From positions 2,232,001 to 2,296,000 of the forward strand of contig NZ_CP009434.1 of NCBI RefSeq assembly GCF_000960995.1: a stretch of 64,000 nucleotides of DNA. Direction: 5' to 3'. Under the pieces are notes generated by a model. That model did no database searches and was not told where the DNA came from. It worked only from the letters and a program-made list of their open reading frames with translations. Shown here one piece after another: positions 27,859 through 36,721 of the stretch (positions are counted from its first letter, which is position 1; every line of letters starts with the position of its first letter). Position numbers and translations under genes: made by a program. This DNA is from Burkholderia glumae LMG 2196 = ATCC 33617 (GTDB taxonomy: Bacteria > Pseudomonadota > Gammaproteobacteria > Burkholderiales > Burkholderiaceae).

Positions 27859-28524
27859 TCAGCGCGCGCGCCGCCGGAACACCACGCAGAGGTTGTTGGC
27901 CGGCATCTCGGTGACCTGCGCCGCCTCGAATCCGGCGGCCTGCGCCAGCGCGTCCACGGCCTCCAGATCGCGCACGCCCCAGGCCGCGTCGCGCTGGCGC
28001 AATTGCGCGTCGAACGCCTCGTTGGACGGCGCCGTGTGCGCGCCGTTGCGCCGGTACGGGCCGTACAGCACCAGCACGCCGCCGTCGTCGAGCCGGCGCG
28101 CGGCGCCGTCGATCAGCGCCCGGCACGCCTCCCACGGCGAGATGTGGATCATGTTGATGCAGACCACGGCGTCGAGGCCGCGAGTGCCGTCGAGCGGCCA
28201 GCGCTCGGCGCGCACGTCGAGCGGCAGCGGCGCGCGCAGGTTCGGCAGCGCCGCGTCGGCGACGCGCGCGGCGATCGACGCGAGCGCCTTCGAGTCCGGA
28301 TCGGTCGGCTGCCAGACCAGCCGCGGCAGCGCGGCGGCGAAGTACGCGGCGTGCTGGCCGGTGCCGCTCGCGACCTCGAGCACGGTGCCCGCCTCGGGCA
28401 GGACCTCGCGCAGTACCGCGAGGATCGGCTCGCGATTGCGCTCGGCGGCCGGCGCGTGCAGGCGCACGGCGCCGTTGGGCAAGGCGGGATTCGGCGTGGC
28501 GTCGGAAGGGTTCGGATTCGTCAT
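27859..28524 (-). CDS. DUF938 family SAM-dependent methyltransferase-like protein
   Basis: This 221-aa protein fits DUF938: AAERNREPILAVLREVLPEAGTVLEVASGTGQHAAYFA (SAM motif I near residue 50), WQPTDPDS, VCINMIHISPWEACRAL and VLYGPYRRNGAHTAPSNEAFD. The substrate is not known. There is no obvious ribosome site before the ATG at 28524. It lies between gnd and the sirtuin gene on the same strand, with 96 and 247 bp gaps. Confidence 0.9.
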   Translation of the reverse strand: MTNPNPSDATPNPALPNGAVRLHAPAAERNREPILAVLREVLPEAGTVLEVASGTGQHAAYFAAALPRLVWQPTDPDSKALASIAARVADAALPNLRAPLPLDVRAERWPLDGTRGLDAVVCINMIHISPWEACRALIDGAARRLDDGGVLVLYGPYRRNGAHTAPSNEAFDAQLRQRDAAWGVRDLEAVDALAQAAGFEAAQVTEMPANNLCVVFRRRAR

Positions 28525-28771
28525 GGAGAGAAAATCGGCGTGAGCCCGACAGGGCGGATGGGCGCAGTGTGCCGCATCGGCCGCCGATGCGCGATGCGGC
28601 CGGCGCGGTTTCGCCTCGCGCCGCGCCGCCGGCCCCCGGCGCACTGGCTGCGGGCCAGCGCCGGAGGCCGGCGGCACCGGGCCGGCCGGGGCAGCGTCGC
28701 GCATCCCGCTCGCCCTGGCTGTTGCCGAGCCTGCCGCGCGCGCCCTCGGCCGTCGAATTCAGCCGGTGCAT

Positions 28772-29683
28772 TCATGCCGGCAAGTGGCCGGCCGGACCGC
28801 CGCCGAGCCCGAGCCGCCCGGCCAGCGCGTCGAGCGCGGGCCCGCACGGCACCTCGACCTTCAGCGCGAGCAGCGGATCGGCACGCGTGCGGCCGAGGTT
28901 GAGGGCGGCCACGGGCTTGCCGCGCTGCCCTGCCCAGACGCAGAAGCGGTAACCCGAATACACCATCAGCGACGAGCCGACCACCAGCATCGCGTCGGCC
29001 TCGTCGAGCGCGAGCGCCGCCGCGGCAACGCGCTCGCGCGGCACGTTCTCGCCGAAGAACACCACGGCCGGCTTCAGCATGCCGCCGCAGATCGGGCAGT
29101 CCGGCACGCGGAACGCATCGAGCACCGCCCGCTCCTCCAGCTGCGCGTCGCCGTCCGCCAGCGGCGCGGCCTCCACGGCGAGCAGCGCGGGATTGTCGGC
29201 CTCGAGCGTGAGCTGGATCGCGGCGCGCGAATGGTGGGCGCCGCAGGCCAGGCAGGTCACGCCGTCGATGCCGCCGTGCAGCTCGATCACGTCGGCGCTG
29301 CCGGCGCGCTGATGCAGGCCGTCCACGTTCTGCGTGACCAGCCGGCCGATGCGCCCGGCCGCGCCGATCCGGGCCAGCGCGAGGTGCGCGGCGTTCGGCC
29401 GGGCGCGGCCCACCACCGGCCAGCCGAGCATGCTGCGTGCCCAATAACGGCGCCGCGCCTGCTCGGAGCCGACGAATTCCTGATACTGGATCGGCTGGGA
29501 GCGCATCCACTGGCCATTGCGGTCGCGATAGCCGGGAATGCCGGAATCGGTGCTGATGCCGGCGCCCGTCAGGACGAACAGGCGCGGATGGCGTTCGACG
29601 AAGGCCTGCAGCGCATCGAGCGCCGCGGGGTCCGCCGTCGAATCGATGAGGGCCGCGGCGGACAGGGGATCTGGATCGTTCAT
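28772..29683 (-). CDS. NAD-dependent protein deacylase, Sir2 family
   Basis: The 303-aa protein has the sirtuin NAD-binding motif LTGAGISTDSGIPGYRDRNG near residue 38, the catalytic TQNVDGLHQRAG with ELHGG, and a zinc ribbon with CLAC and CPIC pairs. VVFFGENVP and VGSSLMVYSGYRF complete the Rossmann part. Sirtuins remove acyl groups from lysines using NAD+. The ~30-residue N-terminal extension and the GIPGYRD form suggest the SIRT4-like class II branch rather than the short CobB type. The start at 29683 is the most plausible ATG, though its ribosome site is weak. Confidence 0.93.
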   Translation of the reverse strand: MNDPDPLSAAALIDSTADPAALDALQAFVERHPRLFVLTGAGISTDSGIPGYRDRNGQWMRSQPIQYQEFVGSEQARRRYWARSMLGWPVVGRARPNAAHLALARIGAAGRIGRLVTQNVDGLHQRAGSADVIELHGGIDGVTCLACGAHHSRAAIQLTLEADNPALLAVEAAPLADGDAQLEERAVLDAFRVPDCPICGGMLKPAVVFFGENVPRERVAAAALALDEADAMLVVGSSLMVYSGYRFCVWAGQRGKPVAALNLGRTRADPLLALKVEVPCGPALDALAGRLGLGGGPAGHLPA

Positions 29684-29893
29684 GGCTGGTGGGGAAGTCC
29701 GGCAGGCGCGGCGCGGGAGCGCGGCCGATGCCTGCCTGATGACCATTGTGGGGCCATCATACCGAACCCGCCCGCCGCGCGGCGCTGCCCCGCCCGGCTG
29801 GATCGCAGGAGCGGCGCGGCATCTCGCGCCGGAACACCGCGTGGCGCCGCCGTTGCATAGGCACAACGCATGGAAATCCCCTGCAGATTTCGC

Positions 29894-29922
29894 TTGCCAC
29901 GCCTAGTACAAACCCTTAGCAT
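29894..29922 (+). promoter_or_regulatory. Sigma-70-type promoter for the candidate small RNA
   Basis: TTGCCA (29894-29899) and TAGCAT (29917-29922) are separated by exactly 17 bp and match the consensus hexamers at 5/6 and 4/6. The predicted start is near 29929-29930. No plus-strand protein gene follows. Confidence 0.5.
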
Positions 29923-29929
29923 CGGGTTT

Positions 29930-29988
29930 GTCTCCTCCATGTCTCCAACATGGATTCAGCCCGCAACGCTGTTGCGGGCTTTTTCTTT
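29930..29988 (+). ncRNA. Candidate ~59-nt small RNA with its own terminator
   Basis: From the predicted start the transcript would fold a first hairpin (TCCATGT, loop CTCCA, ACATGGA; 29936-29954) and then a terminator hairpin with a 10-bp stem (29958-29967 with 29971-29980), a 3-nt loop and TTTTCTTT. The terminator is oriented on the plus strand, yet no plus-strand gene lies upstream, which is the main argument for a free-standing RNA. I do not recognise an RNA family. Confidence 0.5.
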
Positions 29989-30152
29989 GGTGGCGCCGTT
30001 ATCGTTGCTGCAACATTGGCGCCCCTGCCCCGGCGCGCCGCGTCCGCGCCCTTTCCAGCTCGACGCCGCGCCGCTCAGGCGCGCCGCCCGACACGGGCCA
30101 GGGCCGCTGCGGCTGCGGCGGGCCATCTGTCCCGCGCGCGATCGCGGCATGA

Positions 30153-31754
30153 TCAATCGGGACAACCGCGCCGCCCGGCCGGGTCGCCGACCGCCCGCAC
30201 CGACAGCAGGCCTGCCGAATCGCATTCGTCGCGCGCCAGCGGCGCGCCGGCCTTAAGCGCCGGTGCGCCGCCCGGGCGGCCGCGCACGAAGCGCCGGCCG
30301 GCCGGGCCGTACACCGCGTCCGGCTCCGGGAACAGTTGCAGGAACAGCAGGTACAGGCCGCCGCCGAGCACCATCGACACCGGCACGCTCAGGTCGAGCC
30401 CGCCCCCCAGGTTGCCGAGCACGCCCACGAACTGCCCCGGCAGGTTCACGCAGGCCAGGCCGATCAGCGCCGCCGGCAGCCACGCGCCGATCGCCCGCAG
30501 GTTCCAGCCGTGCGTGAACCAGTAATGCCCGCCGCGTCCGCCGCGATTGAACACCTGCAGGTCGTCGGCGAGATAGTGGCCGCGCCGCGTCACGTAGCCG
30601 ATCACCATGATGGCCATCCACGGGCAGCTGAACGTGCCGATCAGCGTCGAGAAGGTCGAGACGCTCTCCACCAGGTTGAACGCGAAGCGCCCGATGAAGA
30701 TGAAGCCGATCGCGAGCGTGCCGATCAGGACCGTCGCGCTCACGCGGTTCAGCCACTTCGGCACCATGCTCGACACGTCGAGGCCGGTGCCGTAGAGCGC
30801 GGTGGTGCCCGTCGACATCCCGCCGATGATCGCGATCACGCAGGTGGGCAGCAGGAACCAGCGCGGCGAGACGGCCAGCAGGCCGCCGACGTAGTCGTTG
30901 GCGGCGATGAACGACGGCGCGCGGGTAGCGATGATGGTGGCGGTGGCCAGGCCGAAGAAGAACGGCACGAAGGTCGCGATCTGCGCGACGAACACGGCGC
31001 CCATCACGCGATAGCGCGGCGTGGTATCGGGGATGTAGCGCGCCCAGTCGCCGAGCGTGGAGGCGAACGACACCGGATTGCTCATGGCGACCAGCGCCGC
31101 GCCGCAGAACGCGGCCCAGAAGCCCGGGCTGTCGGTGCTGAGCGTGCCGGCGTAGTGGGCGTCGAAGCTGCCGGCGAACGCCACGGCGCCTGCGGCGAAC
31201 ATCAGGCTCGCGGTCCATACCGCGATCCGGTTCACCCACAGCATGAAGCGAAAGCCGTAGATGCAGACGATCAGCACCAGCACCGCGAACACCAGGTACG
31301 ACGCGCCCACCGTGGCGCCGTTCACGGGCAGCCCGACCAGGCTGTGCGCGCCGCCCACGAGCGCGTCGCCGGAACTCCACACCGCGAGCGAGAAGAACGC
31401 GACCGAGGTGAGCAGCGCGAGGAACGAGCCGACGATGCGGCCGTGAATGCCGAAGTGCGCGCCCGAGGACACCGGATCGTTGGTGCCGTTGCAGGTGCCG
31501 AACAGGCTCATCGGCGCGAGTATGCAGGTGCCGCCGATCACGCCGAGCAGGATCGACAGGACGCCCGCTCGAAACGACAGGCCGACCAGCACCGGAAAAC
31601 TGCCGAGCACCGAGGTGGAGAAGGTATTGCAGCCGCCGAACAGCAGCCGGAACAGGTCGATCGGCCGCGCATCGCGCGCGGCGTCGGGAATGCGTTCGAA
31701 ACTGAAGGCCTCGACGCTGGTCATGCCGGCGTGCTCGGCAGGGATATCGCTCAT
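30153..31754 (-). CDS. NCS1/purine-cytosine permease family transporter
   Basis: A 533-aa protein with about 12 hydrophobic helices. Features include the N-terminal FERIPDAARDARPIDLFRLLFGGCNTF, the charged loop LGDWARYIPDTTPRYRV, SMSTGTTALYGTGLD-like helix 8 sequence (here GGMSTGTTALYG) and GYVTRRGHYLADDLQVF near the C-terminus. The family imports nucleobases, allantoin, hydantoins or related amines with cations. It is the last gene of the 33858-to-30153 operon and probably imports the compound attacked by the FAD enzyme. GGAG lies 9 nt before the ATG. Confidence 0.87.
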   Translation of the reverse strand: MSDIPAEHAGMTSVEAFSFERIPDAARDARPIDLFRLLFGGCNTFSTSVLGSFPVLVGLSFRAGVLSILLGVIGGTCILAPMSLFGTCNGTNDPVSSGAHFGIHGRIVGSFLALLTSVAFFSLAVWSSGDALVGGAHSLVGLPVNGATVGASYLVFAVLVLIVCIYGFRFMLWVNRIAVWTASLMFAAGAVAFAGSFDAHYAGTLSTDSPGFWAAFCGAALVAMSNPVSFASTLGDWARYIPDTTPRYRVMGAVFVAQIATFVPFFFGLATATIIATRAPSFIAANDYVGGLLAVSPRWFLLPTCVIAIIGGMSTGTTALYGTGLDVSSMVPKWLNRVSATVLIGTLAIGFIFIGRFAFNLVESVSTFSTLIGTFSCPWMAIMVIGYVTRRGHYLADDLQVFNRGGRGGHYWFTHGWNLRAIGAWLPAALIGLACVNLPGQFVGVLGNLGGGLDLSVPVSMVLGGGLYLLFLQLFPEPDAVYGPAGRRFVRGRPGGAPALKAGAPLARDECDSAGLLSVRAVGDPAGRRGCPD

Positions 31755-31912
31755 TGTCTCGCTCCATTCGGGCGCCGGTCCGGGCCGCTCGCGGCCGGCC
31801 GGTGTGTTGTGCCGGCCGGCGTCTCGCCTGGCCGGTCCGGCGTCGCAATCATTTTGGATTCCTGATGCATCGTCACGGGCCTCGCCGCGGCACGCGGCCG
31901 GCCGCCTCGCCG

Positions 31913-33385
31913 CTACATCGGGAAACCCAGCGCCTTGATGCCGCGAATCCAGGCACGCTTCCAGCCGCCTTCGGCATCGGCACCGTCGAACGCGTGAAAC
32001 GTGAGCTTCGCGGCGAGCCAGCGCAACGGCTCGGGCGGGATGTAGGTCGGGCTCTGGTTGGCGATGTCGAGCCGGCGTTCGGGGCTGTCGCGATCGAACA
32101 GGATGTTCAGCCCCATGAACGCGCCGAAGCGGCTCGCGGCCACGCCGAAGCCGGTGTAGCCGGCCACGAACACCGCCTTGCCGTCCAGATAGCGCTTCGC
32201 GAACACCGAGCCGCGCGAGCAATAGTCGATCGGTCCGCCCCAGGCGTGCGAGAAGCCCACGTCGGCGAGCTGCGGAAAGGTGCGGAAGAACGCCTGCGCG
32301 AGCCGCGTGTAGGTGTCGTGCCGCGCGTCCTGCGGCGGGTTCGGATCGCCGTCGAAGTGATAGCTGACGAGCCCGCCGAAGATGATCCGGTTGTCCTTCG
32401 TGAGCCGGAAGTAATTGAGCTGCGTGCGCGTGTCGTAGATGCCCTGGCGGTTGCGCCAGCCGATCCGCGCGAGCTGTGCGTCGCTGAGCGGCTCGGTGGC
32501 GAGCACGTGATCGCGCACCTGCAGCACGCGGCGGTTGATGTCGGCGATCCCGACCTTGGCGGTGCCGCTGCCGAACAGCACGCGCGGCGCGCGCACGCTG
32601 CCCTGCGGCGTGGTGGCCAGCACGGTGGCGCCGTCGTCGCGGATCTCCCGCAGCGGCGTATGTTCGTGAATGCGCACGCCGAGCGACAGCGCGGCGCGCT
32701 TGAGGCCCCAGGCGAGCTTGGCCGGATGCACCGTGCCGCTGCGATTGCGCGACCAGAGCGCGCCCGCGAACAGCGGCGAATCGAGCTGCGCGCGCGTGGC
32801 CTGGCCATCGAGCAGCACGACGTCGTGGCCATAGCGCGCGTGCAGCTCGTAGTCGTCGCGCAGCTGCGCGAGGTGGTCGGGGTCCACCGCCACCGTCATC
32901 TCGCCGTTCCACTCGATGTCGGCATCGATGCCGTAGCGCTCGAGCGTGGCCTCGAAGCCGTCGAGGTTGCGGTGCCCGAACTCCTCGAGTTGCGCGATGT
33001 CGTTCGGGAACACGCGCACCGCGTTCGGCAGGCCGTGCATCACCGACGTCGAGATGATCCCGCCCGCGCGGCCCGACGCGCCGTGCGCGACGCGGCCGGC
33101 CTCGATCAGCACCACCTCGAGCTCCGGCATCTGCTCCTTGGCCTGGATCGCGGCCCACAGCCCGGTGAAGCCGCCGCCCACCACGAGCAGGTCGGCCTGC
33201 GCGGCGGTGGCAAGCGCCGCCTCGGCGGGCGGCTCGATCGGGTTGTCGAGCCAGTACGGCATCAGCTTCGCGCCGGCCAGCGCACGCCTCGCGTCGGCTC
33301 GCGCGGCGCCGCGCGCCGGCACGGCGGCGGCCGGCGGCGCAGGGGCCGGCGCGTCGGCCTCGCGGCGGTTCGTCGCATCAAGCAT
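31913..33385 (-). CDS. FAD-dependent amine oxidoreductase (DAO/PuuB-like)
   Basis: This 490-aa flavoenzyme has the dinucleotide motif DLLVVGGGFTGLWAAIQAKE near residue 65, followed by VVLIEAGRVAHGASGRAGG, and a DAO-type C-terminal end GYTGFGVAASRFGAFMGLNIL. The YWLDN segment near the N-terminus and overall length resemble gamma-glutamylputrescine oxidoreductase-like enzymes, which oxidise amines to aldehydes. An aldehyde dehydrogenase is encoded 1.7 kb away, which fits that reaction sequence. The exact amine substrate is inferred only. Confidence 0.88.
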   Translation of the reverse strand: MLDATNRREADAPAPAPPAAAVPARGAARADARRALAGAKLMPYWLDNPIEPPAEAALATAAQADLLVVGGGFTGLWAAIQAKEQMPELEVVLIEAGRVAHGASGRAGGIISTSVMHGLPNAVRVFPNDIAQLEEFGHRNLDGFEATLERYGIDADIEWNGEMTVAVDPDHLAQLRDDYELHARYGHDVVLLDGQATRAQLDSPLFAGALWSRNRSGTVHPAKLAWGLKRAALSLGVRIHEHTPLREIRDDGATVLATTPQGSVRAPRVLFGSGTAKVGIADINRRVLQVRDHVLATEPLSDAQLARIGWRNRQGIYDTRTQLNYFRLTKDNRIIFGGLVSYHFDGDPNPPQDARHDTYTRLAQAFFRTFPQLADVGFSHAWGGPIDYCSRGSVFAKRYLDGKAVFVAGYTGFGVAASRFGAFMGLNILFDRDSPERRLDIANQSPTYIPPEPLRWLAAKLTFHAFDGADAEGGWKRAWIRGIKALGFPM

Positions 33386-33513
33386 CGCGCGCCTCCTGCT
33401 GACGGGCGCCGCCGGCGAGCGCCGGCGAAACGGACGGGACGCGGCCGCGCGCGGCGCGCGACCGGGACCACACGACGGACGGATTCATCGCGGACCTCAT
33501 GGTTTGGCCGGCT

Positions 33514-33858
33514 TCAGGCCTGTTCGAGCAGCACATAGAACTTCTTCGCATCCTCGAGCGTCTCCCAGCGGCCCGCGAAGCCGGCCGGCAGCAGGTAGCC
33601 CTGTCCCGCCGAGTACTCCCTGCGGTTGCCCTCGACATCGGTCAGCGCGATGCGCCCCTCGACGAGCCAGACCGCCTCGTCGGCTTCGGTGGCCGGAAAC
33701 TCGACCGAGCCGACCTTGCCCTCCCACCAGCCCACCACGTAGCCGCGGCTCTTTCCGGCGCACGCGCGCCAGTCGCATTCGTCCATGCCGTAGTCGAGCC
33801 GCGTGAATTCGCCGAGGCCCGCGCCGAGCGGGACGATGTCGTGGATCAGTTTGCTCAT
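33514..33858 (-). CDS. Cupin-domain protein (DUF861/ureidoglycine-type)
   Basis: A 114-aa small cupin: YVVGWWEGKVGSVEFPATEADEAVWLVEGRIALTDVEGN carries the first motif and GQGYLLPAGFAGRWETLEDAKKFYVLL the second. This EutQ/DUF861-like type often accompanies amine or ureide catabolic enzymes. The start could be ATG 33858 or 33867; 33858 has TGGA at a workable distance. It is the first gene of the leftward operon and divergent from the LuxR-type regulator. Confidence 0.8.
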   Translation of the reverse strand: MSKLIHDIVPLGAGLGEFTRLDYGMDECDWRACAGKSRGYVVGWWEGKVGSVEFPATEADEAVWLVEGRIALTDVEGNRREYSAGQGYLLPAGFAGRWETLEDAKKFYVLLEQA

Positions 33859-33919
33859 CTGCGTCATTCCAGGGTTGAAAAGAATGGAATGGACTGTACC
33901 CACGGGCCGTGCGACGGTA

Positions 33920-33940
33920 TGCCCCCCCTCAGGGGGGGCA
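33920..33940. repeat. Perfect 9-bp inverted repeat (C-run/G-run hairpin)
   Basis: TGCCCCCCC, a 3-nt centre TCA, then GGGGGGGCA, between the divergent cupin and LuxR-type genes. There is no U-tract on either side, so it is not a typical terminator; it may be an operator or a dispersed palindromic element. Confidence 0.55.
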
Positions 33941-34054
33941 GTGCGCGTTTCGTGGCGCCCGCCGTGAGCCCAAAACGGGATCCGTACAACACCGGCGTTA
34001 CGACCAGCGCCGGGCCTGACCTATAATTGCCCCGCCTTCATTCCGGCACGCAAT

Positions 34055-34891
34055 ATGGCCGTCCAAGCCCATCACCCGCTTCCCGACTCCGCGCCGATCC
34101 CGCTCTCGTTCCAGACGCTCGGGCAGGTCATCGAATCCGTTGGCAGCCCTGAATTCGTGCCGCGCCTGACCGTGCTGCTCAACGAGATCGTGCCCGTCAG
34201 CGTGGTGCATATCGAACGCTCGCGCGCCGACACGGCGATGCCGACCGGCTTTCGCTGCGAGTGGGTGGGCAGCGGCGGCGTGGGCATGGACAGCCGCACG
34301 ATCGCCGAGGTGATGACGCTCTACTACGACCGCTTCTACGATCGCGATCCGCTGTTCGCGGGCATTCGCGGCGAGGTCGGCACGCTGCTGGTGGTGCGCG
34401 ACATCGGCGCGATCCCGCCCGGGGAATTTCGCCAGCGTCTCTACGACGAGGTGCAGATCGCCCACGAATGCGTGCTGGCGCGCGGCACGCGCCACGCCCA
34501 GCATTCGATCGCGCTCGAGCGCGACACGCGGCAGCCGGCGTTCTCGCTGGCCGAGATGCAGCGGTTTCGCACCGTCAGCGACTGCCTGTTCCCGCTGCTC
34601 GAACTGCACGCCTCCACCACCGCCGCGAAGCGGATCGGCATCGCCCAGGTCACGCCGCACCTGCACCCGCTCGCGCTGTTCGATGCGCGCCTCGCGCGCG
34701 ACCAGCCGCGGCTGTCACGGCGCGAGTACGAGATCTGCACCCACCTGATCGGCGGCAAGACCGTGCCCGAGGCCGCCGACATCCTCGGCGTGCGCGTGGC
34801 AACGGCCGAGTCCTACGTCAAACGCGCGTTCGCCAAGCTCGGCGTGCGCACCAAGCGCGACTTGATCCTCTGGGGCCAGGCCGGCGCCTGA
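34055..34891 (+). CDS. LuxR-family transcriptional regulator
   Basis: This 278-aa protein ends in a LuxR-type helix-turn-helix: LSRREYEICTHLIGGKTVPEAADILGVRVATAESYVKRAFAKLGVRTKRDLI at about residues 225-275. The N-terminal 200 residues (TLYYDRFYDRDPLFAGI) do not look like an acyl-homoserine-lactone pocket or a receiver domain, so the ligand is unknown. It is divergent from the cupin/oxidase/permease operon and about 155 bp upstream of the aldehyde dehydrogenase, the obvious targets for its control. Confidence 0.88.
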   Translation: MAVQAHHPLPDSAPIPLSFQTLGQVIESVGSPEFVPRLTVLLNEIVPVSVVHIERSRADTAMPTGFRCEWVGSGGVGMDSRTIAEVMTLYYDRFYDRDPLFAGIRGEVGTLLVVRDIGAIPPGEFRQRLYDEVQIAHECVLARGTRHAQHSIALERDTRQPAFSLAEMQRFRTVSDCLFPLLELHASTTAAKRIGIAQVTPHLHPLALFDARLARDQPRLSRREYEICTHLIGGKTVPEAADILGVRVATAESYVKRAFAKLGVRTKRDLILWGQAGA

Positions 34892-35046
34892 GCCCCCGCC
34901 GCCGGGTTTCGCGTCATGCGCCAAACATCGCTCGCAATCGATGTGGACATCGCCATTTCGCGATTCGTCGCCCCTGCGAACTCCCCTACCATCTTCGCGG
35001 CGCGGTTCGCGCGACGCATCGCATCGACATACCGGAGACCTTCCCG

Positions 35047-36531
35047 ATGAGCTTCCTTCCGACCCGTCACGCCGACGACGGGCTGCCCGTCTATCCCGCC
35101 GCGACCATCGCCGGCGCGCATCACTACCGCGGCGACACCGCGCGGGACACGCGCCATGCGCTGTATCACGCGGCCAGCGGCGAGCCCGCCGGCTGGCAGG
35201 AGCGCGCGAGCGCGGCGCAGATCGACGCGGCCGTGGCCGCGGCGCGCGACGCACTGCCCGGCTGGCGCGCCACCGCGCCAGCCGAACGCGGCCGGCTGCT
35301 GCGCGAGATCGCGGCGCGCATCGACGCCGACGGCGTCGAACTGGCCGCGCTGCAAAGCCGCATCAGCGGCAAGCCGCCCGCGGAGGCCGAGATCGACGTC
35401 GGCGACGCGGCCGCCACGTTCCGCTACTACGCAACGCTGTGCGACGACGAGGCGAGCTTCGGCCCCGAGCCGGTCGCGGTCCCGGGCGCCGCAATCGAGG
35501 CCGAGCGCGCCTACCAGCCGGTCGGCGTGGCCGCACTGATCGTGCCGTGGAATTTCCCGATGGTGACCACCGCCTGGAAGCTCGCGCCGGCACTGGCCGC
35601 CGGCTGCACGGCCGTGCTGAAGCCGTCCGATCTGAGCTCGCCGGCCGAGCACCGGCTGATCGCGCTGCTGCATGCGGCCGGCGTGCCGGCCGGCGTGGTC
35701 AACGTGGTCAACGGCGGCGCCGAGGTGGGCGCGCAGCTGACCGCGCATGCGCATATCGACAAGATCTCGTTTACCGGCAGCACCGCCGCCGGCCGCCACG
35801 TGATGCGCACGGCCGCCGAGCGGATGACGCGCGTGACGCTCGAACTCGGCGGCAAGTCCGCGCTGATCGTGCGCGACGACGCCGACCTCGAGCTGGCCAT
35901 CTCGCTCGCCATGGGCGGGGCGTTCGCCAACGCCGGGCAGATGTGCTCGGCCACCTCGCGAATCCTGGTTCACGAGCGCCTCCACGGCGCGTTCATGGCC
36001 GGCTTCGAACGCGCCGTGCGCGCGCTGGTGGTGGCACCGCCGCAGGTGGCCGGGGCGGCGATGGGGCCGCTGATCTCGGCCGCGCATCGCGCCCGGGTGG
36101 ACGCCGCGATCGATGCGGGCCTGGCCGCCGGCGCCGAGATCGCGTTCGCGGGCCGGCTCGATCCGGCCTGCGGCGAGGGCTTCTTCCGCGCGCCGGTGGT
36201 GGTTGCCGAGCCCGCGCCCGACAACCCGCTCTGGACCGACGAAGTGTTCGGCCCGGTGGCCTGCGTGAAGTCGTTCCGCAACGACGACGAGGCCATCGCG
36301 CTCGCCAACGACACGCGCTATGGGCTCGTCGCGACCGTCGTCACGCGCGACGACGCGGCCGCGCGGCGCTACACGACGGCGCTGCGCGCGGGGCTGGTGT
36401 GGATCAACACGCCGCAACTGATCTTTCCGCAGGTCTGCTGGGGCGGGCTCGGCCTGAGCGGGATCGGCCGCGAACTCGGGCTGGCCGGCCTGCGCAGCTA
36501 TCAGGAACTGCGGCACCGGATCGCTGCCTGA
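35047..36531 (+). CDS. NAD(P)-dependent aldehyde dehydrogenase
   Basis: A 494-aa member of the ALDH superfamily with VPWNFPMVTTAWKLAPALAAG (NAD fold), KPSDLSSPAE, FTGSTAAG, the general base Glu266 in LELGGKSA and the nucleophile Cys300 in NAGQMCSATS, plus DEVFGPVACV. It would oxidise an aldehyde to the acid; the betaine/aminoaldehyde dehydrogenase group is the closest by eye. The context (amine oxidase and permease across the regulator) supports a role downstream of amine oxidation. Confidence 0.92.
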   Translation: MSFLPTRHADDGLPVYPAATIAGAHHYRGDTARDTRHALYHAASGEPAGWQERASAAQIDAAVAAARDALPGWRATAPAERGRLLREIAARIDADGVELAALQSRISGKPPAEAEIDVGDAAATFRYYATLCDDEASFGPEPVAVPGAAIEAERAYQPVGVAALIVPWNFPMVTTAWKLAPALAAGCTAVLKPSDLSSPAEHRLIALLHAAGVPAGVVNVVNGGAEVGAQLTAHAHIDKISFTGSTAAGRHVMRTAAERMTRVTLELGGKSALIVRDDADLELAISLAMGGAFANAGQMCSATSRILVHERLHGAFMAGFERAVRALVVAPPQVAGAAMGPLISAAHRARVDAAIDAGLAAGAEIAFAGRLDPACGEGFFRAPVVVAEPAPDNPLWTDEVFGPVACVKSFRNDDEAIALANDTRYGLVATVVTRDDAAARRYTTALRAGLVWINTPQLIFPQVCWGGLGLSGIGRELGLAGLRSYQELRHRIAA

Positions 36532-36721
36532 TGCGGCGGGGCCGGGCGCCGCGCCCGCCGTCCGCCTGCGCGGCATCCGGCAAGCCGTCTCGCCGCTGCG
36601 CGGCCCGGCCATCGCCGCCGTCCCGGCCGGCGCGGCGTGGCGCGCGGCCGGCCTGCACGCTTGCCGGGCGGGCGCAAGGGCGTGCCGCCAGAAGCGCCCG
36701 CCTGTCGGTCCGGCCGCGCCG

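Larger units (their letters stand above)
29684..30152. other. Intergenic region holding a candidate small RNA gene
   Basis: There is no protein gene on either strand of these 469 bp. The plus strand carries a good promoter, two hairpins and a U-rich tail at 29894-29988, described separately. The rest is unremarkable GC-rich sequence. Confidence 0.65.
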
